Assembly: GCA_910589415.1 (NCBI GenBank)
Contig: OU342639.1
Location: forward strand, 23,940,268-24,004,267
Length of the DNA: 64,000 nt
Direction: 5' to 3'
Origin: Malachius bipustulatus
Lineage: Eukaryota > Arthropoda > Insecta > Coleoptera > Melyridae
In this document: positions 38,177-49,162 of the stretch, one piece after another
Position numbering within the stretch: position 1 is the stretch's first letter
Layout: each line of letters opens with the position of its first letter
Notes under the pieces: model-generated
Told to the model about the DNA's origin: nothing
Databases searched by the model: none
What the model saw: only the letters and a program-made list of their open reading frames with translations
Position numbers and translations under genes: made by a program

Positions 38177-40127
38177 TATCGGATAATACAAATTTTAAAT
38201 TATATCAGCAAAAAAAATTCGTTTATTTTTATACGTAAACCAATATACAAAAAAAAAATTGATGGGTATTTGAAGTTGAAGGCAATTTTTTAAAAATTTA
38301 TTATTAACAAAATTCTAATTTAATGTTCATACAGAAAGGTTGTATTTAAGAAATAAGTTATATTATTGGTTGAGGTAGATTTTTTTTGGGAATTTGTCCT
38401 GACGAATATTTTAACCACAGACGGACATTCATCTTGAAATATATTTTTTCATTGTATTGGCATTAGCATATTTATATAGTTTTTTTACAATAATATATTT
38501 GCATTCTACAAATTAATATTTTTGTGCACTGAAACAACTTCATATTTTGTCTATTGGTTTTTCTCTTTTGATTTCAATAATACGAAATTTTTAAGTTGCA
38601 CAACAATCATTATAGCCATACATTTTATTCCTTAAATCAAATAAGGTTAACCAAAACCGCGCATTGAGCCACTGACCCTATCAAAGGAAATGAATTTTAA
38701 CTGCATTACAAGTACGATTTCGTACGCAGTGGCACAGAACTAAAATCTATAAAATAAGGGGAAACCCATGGGAATGAAGGAAATTAATGGGGTATTTACT
38801 CGGGTATTTTCCCGATAGATGGGTGTTTTAATCATTCAGAAAAATACCCATTAAACCGTTTTTTTATACAAAATTAGTTTGGGTAAAAGCCAGGTATTTA
38901 CCTGTTTTTTATCGAGTATTTACCCAACTGAACCGAACCCCCTATTGAGTTTTGGACATGTGGCGTTAATTATTCGAGTAGAATCCCTCCCCTCATATTA
39001 TTTATCATTATTTCATTGTATAACAAAGATCATGTGTTAACCAAAATCAAATATTTTCATGCACCAAAGTCAAATTAAGGAGTTTGTTTTGTCTAAGATA
39101 TTGTCTCTTTCAAAAACTAGAAGGATATTTTTTGAAAACAGGACGCATCTAAAAAAATTATACCAAAGATCAGAATAAGTGCTACTTTTTGAGATCTTTT
39201 TAACCACTTTCGAAAACGTTAAGAAATAAACAACTTAAAGTACAGTTGTAGGTTGACCGTGTAAATCTGTTTTGAAGACATTAGGGGAATCACATGCAAA
39301 ACAGAACGAAATGGTAAATATTGACTCCATTAATTGTTTTAGAGAGAAATGTTAAATTTATAATATGTTAAAACAATTTCCAGAAAAACAGGAAAATGTT
39401 TTCATTTTGTGATGTTATTTTCGTTATTGCATGGACTTTAACAAATAAAAATTACGTCAAATGACAAAAATAATGTCACAATGAAATGAAAGCAAATAAA
39501 TTGAAAACTTTTTCCCTATTTTGTGGGAAAAAGCTTGAAACATACCCTGTTCTAAACTCGTGCTTTTCTACATATATGGCGGTATATTTGCCTACAGCTT
39601 GAATTCTCAAAATTTTGCTTACACTGCAATGATGGCCGAGGCGAGATCTTTTTGTAACTAAAAGAATTAGTTACACCATGATTCTGATATTAGCAGTCAA
39701 TCATGGAGTCGATCGTTTGGAACCACGAATAACTCTTTCGGAAACGCGTACATCAAATAACAGAAGCTAGTGACTTGTAAAGATTTCCAATTTATCGTCT
39801 GTATATTTTCCAATCGAAACATAAGGTTAAAGGGTGTTATTAATAATTGATCACGTAATAAGTCACAATCAAGAGCTTTGTAATCCCCTTCAGTAATCTT
39901 CAGCAAGTGGGAAGCATTCAATACCCGAGAGCATGATGGAGTAGACACAGACAATTATATCGTGATCCGCAATCTTCGCTGTGTGCAAAACAAAAGATCC
40001 CATATTCAAACCTTCTAATAACAGGTACTTCATTTAACGCACTTATCCAGAAGTGTGCTGCTTCTAGTTAGTATGCACTTATTGCATGGTTCAGTTTTAC
40101 AGTAGCATCACTATATTATCATTACTT
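38177..40127. other. AT-rich, no recognised gene
   Basis: One 85-codon minus-strand frame (39697-39954) shows no family. Nothing else was found. Confidence 0.35.
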
Positions 40128-40640
40128 AAAGATGATTACCGTTGGCTTCCCCCCAGCAGGAAGAATCATATTACCAAATTCAATAGTTACCATAATGAAT
40201 AAGTCGCCATGCTTGCTCCCTCTCGCTTCCAAAATTTCTTCAATGTTCAAAATTCCCAAAAGATTGTTATTCTGCCCTTCTTTCTCTTCTCCTGTCTTCT
40301 TGCCTCCCAGACTTTCTTTGACTGGTTTGTTCCTATTCATCCTTTTCAGATTGCCATACCATCCCAGTTGACGGTTTTAAATGCGATCTACTACTGGTTG
40401 CACCTTAAGTTGTTCTCTGACGTCTACATTTTTCTCACTCTATCTCTTCATGTTACTCTTAAGAATTTCCTCAGATATTTCATTTCCATGCTTTCCTATC
40501 GCACTTTTGTGTCTCTTGGTGAGTACCCAGCTCTCACACCCATGAATTAGAATCGGCAAGAAAACTGCGTTGAAGACACTTATTTTGGCGTTTCTGGAAA
40601 TCGCCTTCTTCCCTATAAAATTGTTCTTCAGCGCAAATTA
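40128..40640 (-). pseudogene. RTE-like LINE, C-terminal fragment
   Basis: Minus-strand reading gives ISVFNAVFLPILIHGCESW, VLTKRHKSAI, then NVDVREQLKVQPVVDRI and RQLGWYGNLKRMNRNKPVK. This is the conserved tail after the RT domain of endonuclease-reverse transcriptases (HGSESWVLTKR, RNVDVREQL, RLxWYGHLxRM). Stops occur near 40450 and 40385 and a frame change lies between. The RT catalytic region is absent. Confidence 0.85.
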
Positions 40641-40819
40641 AATATATTGCAAGCCAAGTAAATAACTGATTTTATTTCCCTAAACACAATTTAGATGCAG
40701 CATTACATTCCAGAAAATTTGGCCACTTTTGCTGTACGTTTAAGTAGTTTCATTAAATTGCAGAAGTGTGTGTGTGCATTGCAGGTAACGTGTAAAAATA
40801 TTCGCCACTTACAGCGGGT

Positions 40820-41000
40820 ATTATAAAGGCTCATTAAGTTAACGGGCAGATTTCTGTGGCTATTTCTGAAATTTTTTAAATTTATCTATTCTTGACATGG
40901 AAGTAATTACAAAAATGTCAATAAAAGTCATTTGACGTCGATATTAGCTTCAAAAACGAGCACAGAAATCTGCCCGTTAGCCTAATGAGCCTTTATAATA
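40820..41000. mobile_element. 180-bp MITE with about 38-bp inverted ends
   Basis: The left end attataaaggctcattaagtt..aacgggcagatttctgtg pairs with cacagaaatctgcccgttag..gcctttataat on the right. No coding. A target duplication was not resolved. Confidence 0.75.
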
Positions 41001-41739
41001 TTGGCTGTTGGTGTAATACGAAATAATTTCACCATTTGCCAATTTCCGACCCAACGTTTCATTTTATAATAAGATTGTTTGTACAGTGGTTTCTATAAAA
41101 ACCATTAAAATATCAATTGAAATTGTAGAGGAATAATTATTTGTTATTTACATAATTACTTCTTATTTACACCAACAAAACCCTTCATTTAAATTAATGC
41201 TGCGCAAACACAAATTACTATTACGTGCTTTCAGAACTCATTGTTTTGTTTTGTTTATGAAGTTCGCTTCAGTAGCTTCCACTTCTCTCCGCTCGGCAGT
41301 CTCGGCACACCACACGCCACTCGCGCGCCTTCATAAAAGTCATTTTATTTTTTTACTGTTTTTAGCAGCGGAACAAAAACTCCGGCTTTGGTCAAAATCT
41401 GGCTTATTTATGGTGGGCCGAAGTGGCTTATTTTGACCGATGCCGAAGCCATAATGCGTCAAACCCAAGTCAAATTGACAGATTTCTAGTGGGGGTTTCT
41501 TCTTCTCCATACTTTGCGATGCCTCCCACGAGATGGCTTCGCCAGGGAGTAATTTTTATATGTGCATAATAGTACTGAACTTTCACCTATTCAATTGAAA
41601 GTATACATATCTCAAAAACTGTTGAGAATTTAGATATTAAAAACTTTTTGCATTTTTTGTACCGGAAATGTCTAAATATTGAAAAAAAAATCAAAACCAA
41701 AATGTAAACAGTGACTTAAAAATTGGGAGCTAAACTCTA
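41001..41739. other. Non-coding, with a GC-richer patch
   Basis: The patch at 41270-41550 has no supported ORF. It could be part of an unrecognised repeat. Confidence 0.35.
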
Positions 41740-42936
41740 TACAGGGTGTCCCATAATATGTGGGCAATCTCCCGGATTTGGGTAAATTTCGTAAAAATAA
41801 ATTAAAAAATAGCTGTAAAATTAATTCCTCAGAGACACCCCTACAAAGATATTAGCTGTTGAAGTTGAGGGTTGAAAATCAATTTTTTGCAATAACTTTT
41901 TTATTTCTTGACCGATTTTGATAATTTTTGGTTTTATTTTGTATTATTTTGGACTGTTTAGAATAGTGTTTCATAATCTTTGGTAGCACATACATAGACC
42001 TCGGGATGGCATAACCCTCTCATTCACTTGAAAGAAAACAATTTAAATAATAATTTTACAGTTTTTTAAGGTTAATTTTCTTTTTAGTTGACATTTTTTA
42101 CATAAAAAATGTATCATTATTTATTTCGATAGAGCGAACCGTTATCGAGATAAACGTCCTTCTAATAGGTGATGCGTCGCAGGAACTTTCTAAATTTCAA
42201 GTAAATTTTAACAAGATGGCTGACCTATGACAGTAAATTGAGCAGGAAACAAAACAATAACTTAATTAAATACACGTCAGTGTCAAAAGATTTCATTTCA
42301 TGTAGATTCAATTCTAACTGATTTTCTGCGTATTCAGCGTTTTTGTAACTCATTTTAAAATCAGTTAGAATCTGCATGAAATGAAATCTTTGACACTGAC
42401 GTGTATTTAATTAAGTTATTGTTTTGTTTCCTGCTCAATTTACTGTCATAAGTCAGCCATCTTGTTAAAATTTACTTGAAATTTTGAAAGTTCCTGCGAC
42501 GCATCACCTATTAGAAGGACGTTTATCTCGATAACGGTTCGCTCTATCGAAATAAATAATGATACATTTTTTATGTAAAAAATGTCAAATAAAAAGAAAA
42601 TTAACCTTAAAAAACTGTAAAATTATTATTTTTATTGTTTCCTTTCAAGTGAATGAGGGGGTTATGCCATTCCGAGGTGTATGTATGTGCTATAAAAGAT
42701 TATGAAACACTATTCTAAACAGTCCAAAATAATACAAAATAAAACCAAAAATTATCAAAATCGGTCAAGAAATAAAAAAGTTGTTGCAAAAAATTGATTT
42801 TCAACCCTCAACTTCAACAGCTAATATCTTTGTAGGGGTGTCTCTGAGGAATTAATTTTACAGCTATTTTTTCATTTATTTTTACGAAATTTACCCAAAT
42901 CCGGGAGATTGCCCACATATTATGGGACACCCTGTA
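41740..42936. mobile_element. 1.2-kb foldback, copy C (same family as 36088-37290)
   Basis: It begins TACAGGGTGTCCCATAATAT and ends TATGGGACACCCTGTA. Arms and centre match copy A with scattered substitutions. It is non-coding. Confidence 0.92.
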
Positions 42937-44138
42937 TACCGTACGCGTCTCTGGTTCAAGTTATAAACAGATATTAAGTGCTGTAATGTTAGAATGACTA
43001 CTAGAAAAACGTTACAAATAAGTTTATAAAAAATATTAAACAGTTTTGGAGTGGGTTACATAAAATGTATAGTGAATCTTTGCCATAAAAAGATTCAAAT
43101 TGCTAATTATTTTATGTGGTCTTATAATCTAATCAACATCGTGTCTGAAAAAATAAATTCTGACTTGTTTCAAGAAAGTGATACTTCCATTTGAGGTATT
43201 ATTAGGGTAATGAATTAATTGTTTGTTTATTGAGGAGAAATTAGCGGAAGCTTTTCTCACCCGTCAGCGGATCAGATTACGTTACTTTGTCGTCACTGTC
43301 ATTAGTTGTTAATTGAGAAATTTTAAATAGCTGACGAGATGCTATATTATGGATTTTTTATATTAGTAGTGCTAGTGCATAGCCAAATCTCTATAAGGTG
43401 AGAGTAAAGCTAGGACAAGGAGTAAGTAGGAGAAGTTTTCAAGATTGCAGTCTCTTCACATGTCAGTTTCAGGCGGATATTAGGAAGCACAAGGGAGGAA
43501 ATGTTAAACTCATCCAAAGGATTTATAGACGCTTTGAGAAGTAGATATTGCAATGTTCTGTTTACACCTTCCGATACATAATCCCGAAGATTCCTCCAGT
43601 TCGAATGAACTTTTGTGTTTTCTTTTTCCGGAATCCTCCTTCAGTTTCAAGTATCACATTGACTATTATCTGAAACCTCTTGTGAGTTTTAGAATTCCCT
43701 TATTCCTTTTATCTGACTTCTTGCGCAAAAATTAGGCTACATTGAGATTCACATCTTGACATTTCTAATGTTCAGTAGTACTCGCTTTCAGGAAGATTTT
43801 ATCCGAGAGATATTTTTACGAGATGAAAAAATACCTTCAGTGATATATTTTGAGGGGAAACTCAGTTTCAACAATGGTAGCTCGTCAGTTGAAGTGACTA
43901 GAAATTTGCATACATAATTTATTTATTGAATTCGTTGATTTTTAAATTCCTCGAATCTAAAGCCGTTAAAAGGGAAACTCTTTTCCAGGCCTTTAATTTT
44001 AATATTGCGTTAAAATTGATTTTCTCGTCAGACCGTAACGCCTGGATTGACGAAATACATACATATGATGTTGAAATTCTTTCTTTTTCTTCAAGAGGCT
44101 TCTGCAGTCAGAAAGTTCCTTCTTTATTTTACGTCGGT
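42937..44138. other. No recognised gene
   Basis: AT-rich with frames up to 74 codons and no domain. Nothing identified. Confidence 0.35.
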
Positions 44139-44462
44139 CTATTTACGTGACTGAAGGCAATCATCGATGCCAGGAAGAAACGTCACTGCAATAACCTGGG
44201 AATTTTGTCGAATCACTCCCCTTTTATCCCGTTTATAAACGCCAGGGATCGTTTTGGTTCCCGACATACGAACGACGAGACCGCCTACTTCACGTAACAT
44301 CCGTGCCACCGGTGTGCCCATGCACGGCGATCAGTCCATTTAACTAAATTCGGTATGATTTTGGGAGTGACCGAGGATCGAACACCGGACCTTTGACTTA
44401 GCGAAAGCTAGGGTCAGGTCAGTTACACACTTCACCTACCCATTAGGCTACCGGAAGACCAT
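44139..44462 (-). repeat. tRNA-derived SINE
   Basis: On the minus strand the head shows pol III boxes in order: A box TAGCCTAATGGGTAGG (about 44452-44437), then B box GTGTTCGATCCTCGG (about 44383-44369). A GC-richer body of about 220 bp follows. The head is tRNA-like with extra sequence between the boxes. The 3' end is not sharply defined. Confidence 0.75.
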
Positions 44463-45065
44463 CACGGATCTCGATATTAGATTAAACCTGTAAATGGATT
44501 ATTTAAAATGCCTGCTTTTTCTCATATCTGACAGGAATTCTTCTTAATAACGTTGCGAAGTTTGAAGAAGTTTTTTTTATACCTGCTGCAAGTATTAATT
44601 AGTTGCTAGTTGAGATTACTTTCTTATCATTTCATCTTTCTTTTTGGTGATTCTGCACGTCGAAAATTATTATGTTTTTTATTTTTCATGCAGGAATTTT
44701 AATCTACCTTAAAAATTTTGATTAAATTCCCTGAAGTTTGTTACTGCTAGATATTTTATTACCTTAGTGAAAATAGTTTTCAAACCTCTACTGAACGACA
44801 AGAATTTTCAATATTTTCTAATAAAATTGAAATAAGACTAGACATTATAATTAATAAGCTTGGGCAATGAGGGATTGGCATTTAATGCAAAAGTTGTACG
44901 TATAGTTGAAATGAAAAATGAAAAATGAAAAATTGTATAGCATCAAAATTGGAAGACTCATCTATTTGTTTATTCTACAGATGAAACCCATTCTTGAAAA
45001 GTCTTTCGCATTGATGGGAAAGAGGCAGACAGAGTGAAGCAATGAATTTTGATACACGGAATTTT
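44463..45065. other. AT-rich flank of the giant LTR element
   Basis: No gene. A short GAAAAAT microsatellite lies at 44910-44933. Confidence 0.4.
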
Positions 45066-45069
45066 ATTT
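45066..45069. repeat. 4-bp target-site duplication, left
   Basis: ATTT immediately precedes the TG of the 5' LTR and is matched by ATTT at 62083-62086 after the CA of the 3' LTR. Four bases is within the usual 4-6 of gypsy-type integrases. The sequence is low in complexity, so chance agreement is possible. Confidence 0.75.
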
Positions 45070-45807
45070 TGAAACGAACCGAGATTCATCCAAATAAAAA
45101 AATATCACCTCTATCAAACACCGCCAATTTTTTTGCTAATCATCTGAGAAATCACCAGCTTTCAAGGATAAAAAAAAAATTTTTTCTTTCAAGTTCAAAT
45201 CTCTCCACCGGAATATTTCTAAAGTAAATAAAGTACCTACCCTATTAGTGCAACGATCAAAAGGACGCCGCATTGCAAAGCTAATTCAAACTTCCTAACA
45301 ATACAATAGGAACCTTTCCTTTTATGAATATGTTTCATAAATTTCAATACCAACGTTTCTTTCCCAGCGATATGGTCTAGAGTTACATTTAGCTAATGCA
45401 CAAATAAGTGGCCAACTTATTTGAATATAATAGAATTTTACAACCTAAGCGAGACGTAAAGTCTCCATACAACAAAACTTTTCGAGGTAGGTAGTAAAAT
45501 TTTAATGGGCTGCCGTGAAATCGCTGAGACACTCTAATGGGCAGTTTATTGTTACAAACAGGAAGAAAGTAGGTCCTAAATAAACCGAACCGAAATTGCT
45601 TTAGTCTAATGGCCCTAGGACTAGACATTCAAAGGGGGGCCGCTCGGTTCAAAGGTAGCTCCTTTGAATTTACAAACAATATAGACGAAGATCCAGGAAG
45701 AGAGGAATGGTGATTGAAGACAGGTATCCACAGGGGCACTTAAAAACTCATTAGAGAACCTACGTCACAAGAGAAGAGTGTAGGTCAACTGGGGTTGGTT
45801 AAACCGA

Positions 45808-45984
45808 ATGGAAAAGGATTCCGATTGGAAGGGGACCACAACACATCCGCCCACTGCCCGGGATTTCTGGAGGAACGCGGAAGTTTTACAAGAAAGGAGA
45901 AGGCAGTTGGAAGACAGTCTCCGAAACGACGACATCGCGCCGCATTGCAAAGAGCTTTGGAGTTCGCGTTTCCGTGTGTCTTAA
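45808..45984 (+). CDS. Small LTR ORF (58 codons), unknown function
   Basis: This ATG frame lies in the GC-richer block and ends 51 bases before the proposed Gag start. It encodes an acidic-basic, probably helical peptide (DFWRNAEVLQERRRQLEDSL in its middle) with two further tryptophans. Its composition resembles gag rather than the AT-rich LTR remainder. On a transcript starting upstream it would be an upstream ORF and could lower Gag translation, or it could be an accessory peptide. Duplicated at 57068-57244. No known family recognised. Confidence 0.45.
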   Translation: MEKDSDWKGTTTHPPTARDFWRNAEVLQERRRQLEDSLRNDDIAPHCKELWSSRFRVS

Positions 45985-46035
45985 ATAGAACTTTAAGAAA
46001 AAGTGTTAAAGTACAAGTTCAGTGAGTGTGAGAAG

Positions 46036-46243
46036 ATGCCGAAGGTAACGAATAGATCTGGTGTTTCGGGAGACCCATCCTCCAATGTACCAAGAAAGTT
46101 GAGGACCGCTAAGGCGTTCCACGGAGTTCCAAGGGACCAAAAGGTGAAGGACAAAACGTCCAAGAAGGACGGGACTGCCGACCCCATGTGCCCACCTCCG
46201 GGGGAGTTAGTCAATTTCCCAGAAGACGAGCTCGAAGACACAG
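46036..46243 (+). CDS. gag: Proposed first exon of Gag, inside the 5' LTR
   Basis: An ATG with A at -3 (46036) opens 69 codons plus one base, lysine-rich in the middle (VKDKTSKKDGTADP) and acidic at the end (FPEDELED). The exon ends at CAG|GTCAGA (GT 46244-46245), leaving phase 1. The acceptor before the gag frame (AG 51072-51073) needs exactly one carried base, so the frames join. Only four more codons follow the donor before TAA, as expected if translation is meant to leave here. Two other donor-like sites in the ORF (after 46041 and near 46142) are in phase 0 and would not join. Caveat: +3 is C, so the donor is not ideal. The 3' LTR copy is 57296-57503. Confidence 0.6.
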
Positions 46244-46483
46244 GTCAGAACTATTAATTATTACCTTCCAGGGAGAGGCTTCCAGCTAATTTGGTTTCTT
46301 TGTTTTTTTGGGAGAATTTTTGAAATCACATACATCCATGGTAGTTTGCAATATAGATTTTTTTCCGTCAGCCAGTCAATTCGCCAAGTTTTCAAATCAG
46401 AATCGAGTCATTATCACCTATCTTCAGTAGAGGGCTCATTTACCAAATTTTGAATCATGAGTACCTATTGTTTTTTCTTTGAA

Positions 46484-46704
46484 AATAAAGAATAAGGAAG
46501 CCATCAAACAGGGGAAGCCTACTTTCTGCTGAGGAAGCTTATGTACAATTATGTTTGAATTTCGTCTAGCATTTAGAATCAGTGACTCTAATTAACATTC
46601 TTGCCTACCTTATAAGTGGTTATGATTATGATTATTGTTATATGTACAAATATGATGAATTTGCCTGTGTGTTGTTCGGTTCGATTTTTGTTGAGACCAA
46701 TAAA
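46484..46704 (+). terminator. Candidate poly(A) signals of the LTR
   Basis: AATAAA occurs at 46484-46489 and 46699-46704 (3' LTR: 57744 and 57959), downstream of the GC-richer block. Which is used, if either, cannot be told. Confidence 0.35.
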
Positions 46705-47069
46705 TTTGTAATTTGAGATTTATGATCTCTCCAAGAGTGCATTTGCCCTAATTAATTCTGATCTACCGATGTGGGGTATAGGGAGATTATTTTGCATTTT
46801 ATTTAATCAAATTTTAAACCAATCATTATCAACCGATATGGTAAAACCCTTGAAAAAGATATTTAATTACTACTTATGACATTTCCTCTAGGAACAATAA
46901 AGCCAAATTCATTAATTTCCGAATCAATCAATTTTAGAATTAATTCATGCTAAGGCACTTAAAGCAAAATATGAAATGACCAAATGAAATTAATCCACTT
47001 AAAATCAAGTGGTTCGTTTTTTTTTACAAAACTCTCTTTCGTTTTTTTCTCCGCGACAACATTCGCCAG

Positions 47070-47236
47070 AATGTAATTAAAAAGGGTAGTAAGATGACTC
47101 ATTGGGGTTTAAGGCTTCCGTTTCAAAGAAAACGCAAGCGTGTGAGTGAGAAGGCAAACAGTGTGACAGTAGTTAGTAGTAGAGCAAAGAAAAGGGTTAA
47201 AAGGCCATGTGTGGAACTTGGACACAATGAGTTCAT
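47070..47236 (+). other. Candidate internal LTR exon
   Basis: It is preceded by a pyrimidine-rich tract and CCAG (AG 47068-47069) and followed by GTAAGT (47237-47242), a perfect 5' splice site. If joined to exon 1 or to the gag acceptor the frames meet stops, so it would serve an alternative message rather than extend Gag. Confidence 0.4.
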
Positions 47237-47240
47237 GTAA
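47094..47240 (+). CDS. Small basic LTR ORF (48 codons)
   Basis: This ATG frame within the candidate exon encodes a peptide with two clusters of basic residues, QRKRKR and AKKRVKRP, about 15 residues apart. The pattern is that of a bipartite nuclear localisation signal or an arginine/lysine-rich RNA-binding motif. The stop TAA overlaps the GTAAGT donor. No family recognised. A regulatory role in export of unspliced RNA is conceivable but pure inference. Copy at 58354-58500. Confidence 0.4.
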   Translation: MTHWGLRLPFQRKRKRVSEKANSVTVVSSRAKKRVKRPCVELGHNEFM

Positions 47241-48475
47241 GTACCTTTCGATCTAGGACCTGTTAATGAATTATTGTTTGTCTATACACTGGCGCTCGGA
47301 GAATGAGGCAGTGTTAATTCAATGAAAAATCAAGCTTTTATAAGCATCTATGCATTCTGGGTTTATATCAAAAGAACCTCTGGTTGGTATATAGGCTGTT
47401 TAGGTGGGAGATACCTAGTTTATTAATAAAGCTAATAAACTATATCTTTGCAGATAGCACTAGCACTATGGTTTGAATATCGAATAAGATCAGTTTCATG
47501 ATCTCAGCTAAGATTTGGTAAATTTTCTTACCAAGACTTATATTTTCCATTTGTGACAATAAAGAAATAATTATCAGGTGCATTTCCAATAATCAACACG
47601 TTCCAATAGCCGAGTTTCAACACAGACTCTCACAGTCGAAATATACCTATGAGATCATCTTTCTAAATGATATTGCTCATTTACAATATTTTCCTAGCTT
47701 CATCTAATAATCAGGGAAATGTCTCAGCACTCACAATCACTACGAAAAGGACCGATTAATTTTATTGTCAGCACTTCTTCAGTTTTTCTTCATTGTACGA
47801 TGAACCTCTCAACTTTAAAACAACAGAAAAAGAGCCAAACATTTTCTCTCTTTTTCGAATAATCTTTTATCGACGTTTCCATGCAAAAAGTTCATACACT
47901 TCAAATTATCCGGCTTTTCCGGAAACCAATCAAGGAAGATGACCCCAGTTTCTCTGGGACTTCATCAAGAAATTATTATTTTATCAAACAAGTATCCGTT
48001 CCTGGAAACTACATACTAAGCACATTTTAATTGTTTGTCGTTCATTACAAACAGAAAAATCCTCTAAGTTTTTGTGGCAATCAAAATCCAACTATTCCAA
48101 ACATTTATCTACATATTTTAATGGATTCCTATCCAAATATCTTTCATGGAATATATCCTTTAATAAGTTGGTACTATCACTATGTGGGAAAACCCAAACC
48201 GTTCACGACGCCGTCTCCTCCCTGCAGACAACAATGTGTTCGCGTCGGTTTGGTCCTGGAAGCAGCTTCTTGGGCCGCTGCTTGACAAATGAGAATCTCG
48301 ACATCTCTAGACATTCTAGCAAACCAAGCTGGGCTATCACCATGCTACCTCTATTAATTTAGAGCTCTCGCTTTGTGGTAGTTGCCAAGGGTCCCACATA
48401 GCATTCAACCAGCAGTGACTAGTCTATCTTTAGTTAAGTGCAGCAGTTAGATTTAAATAAATCATCAAACCTACT

Positions 48476-49070
48476 ATGCCCAACAAGGCATCAACGAAAC
48501 CCAAATGATATCAAATATTTATAAACAAATGTTATCGCCCAAAAGCGGCCAAACCAAAACCATAACTATTATCGCCCAAAAGCGGCCAAACCAAAACCAT
48601 ATTTATCAACAAATATTATGCCCAAAACGGCTAAACCAAAACTATATTTATAAACAAATATTATCAACCAATTATGCCCAAAAGCGGCTAAACGAAAACT
48701 ATATTTATAACAAACATTGTAAACAAGTTCGCCTCAACGAGGCCAAACCAAAACCATTTTTTTATAACAAATATTATCAACAATCATGCCCAAAAGCGGC
48801 TAAACCAAAACCATATTTATAAACAAATATTACCAACAATCATGCCCAAAAGCGGCTAAACCAAAACTATATTTATAAACAAATACTATCAACAATTATG
48901 CCCAAAGCGGGTAAACCAAAACTATATTTATAACAAACATTATAAACAATTATGCCCAACGAGGCCAAACCAACAGTATATTTTATATCCAATGTGATAA
49001 AACCAGCACGCCTAACAAGGCATAAATAAAAATCAAAATACCAACATACATACCTATCAGCCCAAGAGGC
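48476..49070 (+). repeat. About 12 tandem units of about 55 bp with a GCC...GGC hairpin core
   Basis: Each unit carries GCC-(5-7 nt, A-rich)-GGC followed by (T/C)AAACCAAAAC and an AT-rich spacer. Variants include ATGCC-caacaa-GGCAT (48476-48491), GCCT-caacg-AGGC (48731-48743), GCC-caacga-GGC (near 48955) and GCCT-aaca-AGGC (near 49007). The 105-codon frame through it is a by-product of the repeat. Confidence 0.85.
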
Positions 49071-49162
49071 CCAACAAAAATTATTAAACTTACATCAAAA
49101 TACCAACAATTATAATGAAATTCTATACCAACCAGACGGCCAACGAAAACAACATAATTATT

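Noticed and set aside
48505..48822. 105-codon ORF with internal amino-acid repeats in the LTR
   Set aside because: Explained by the 55-bp tandem units; the unit length is not a clean multiple of three throughout, and there is no start context.
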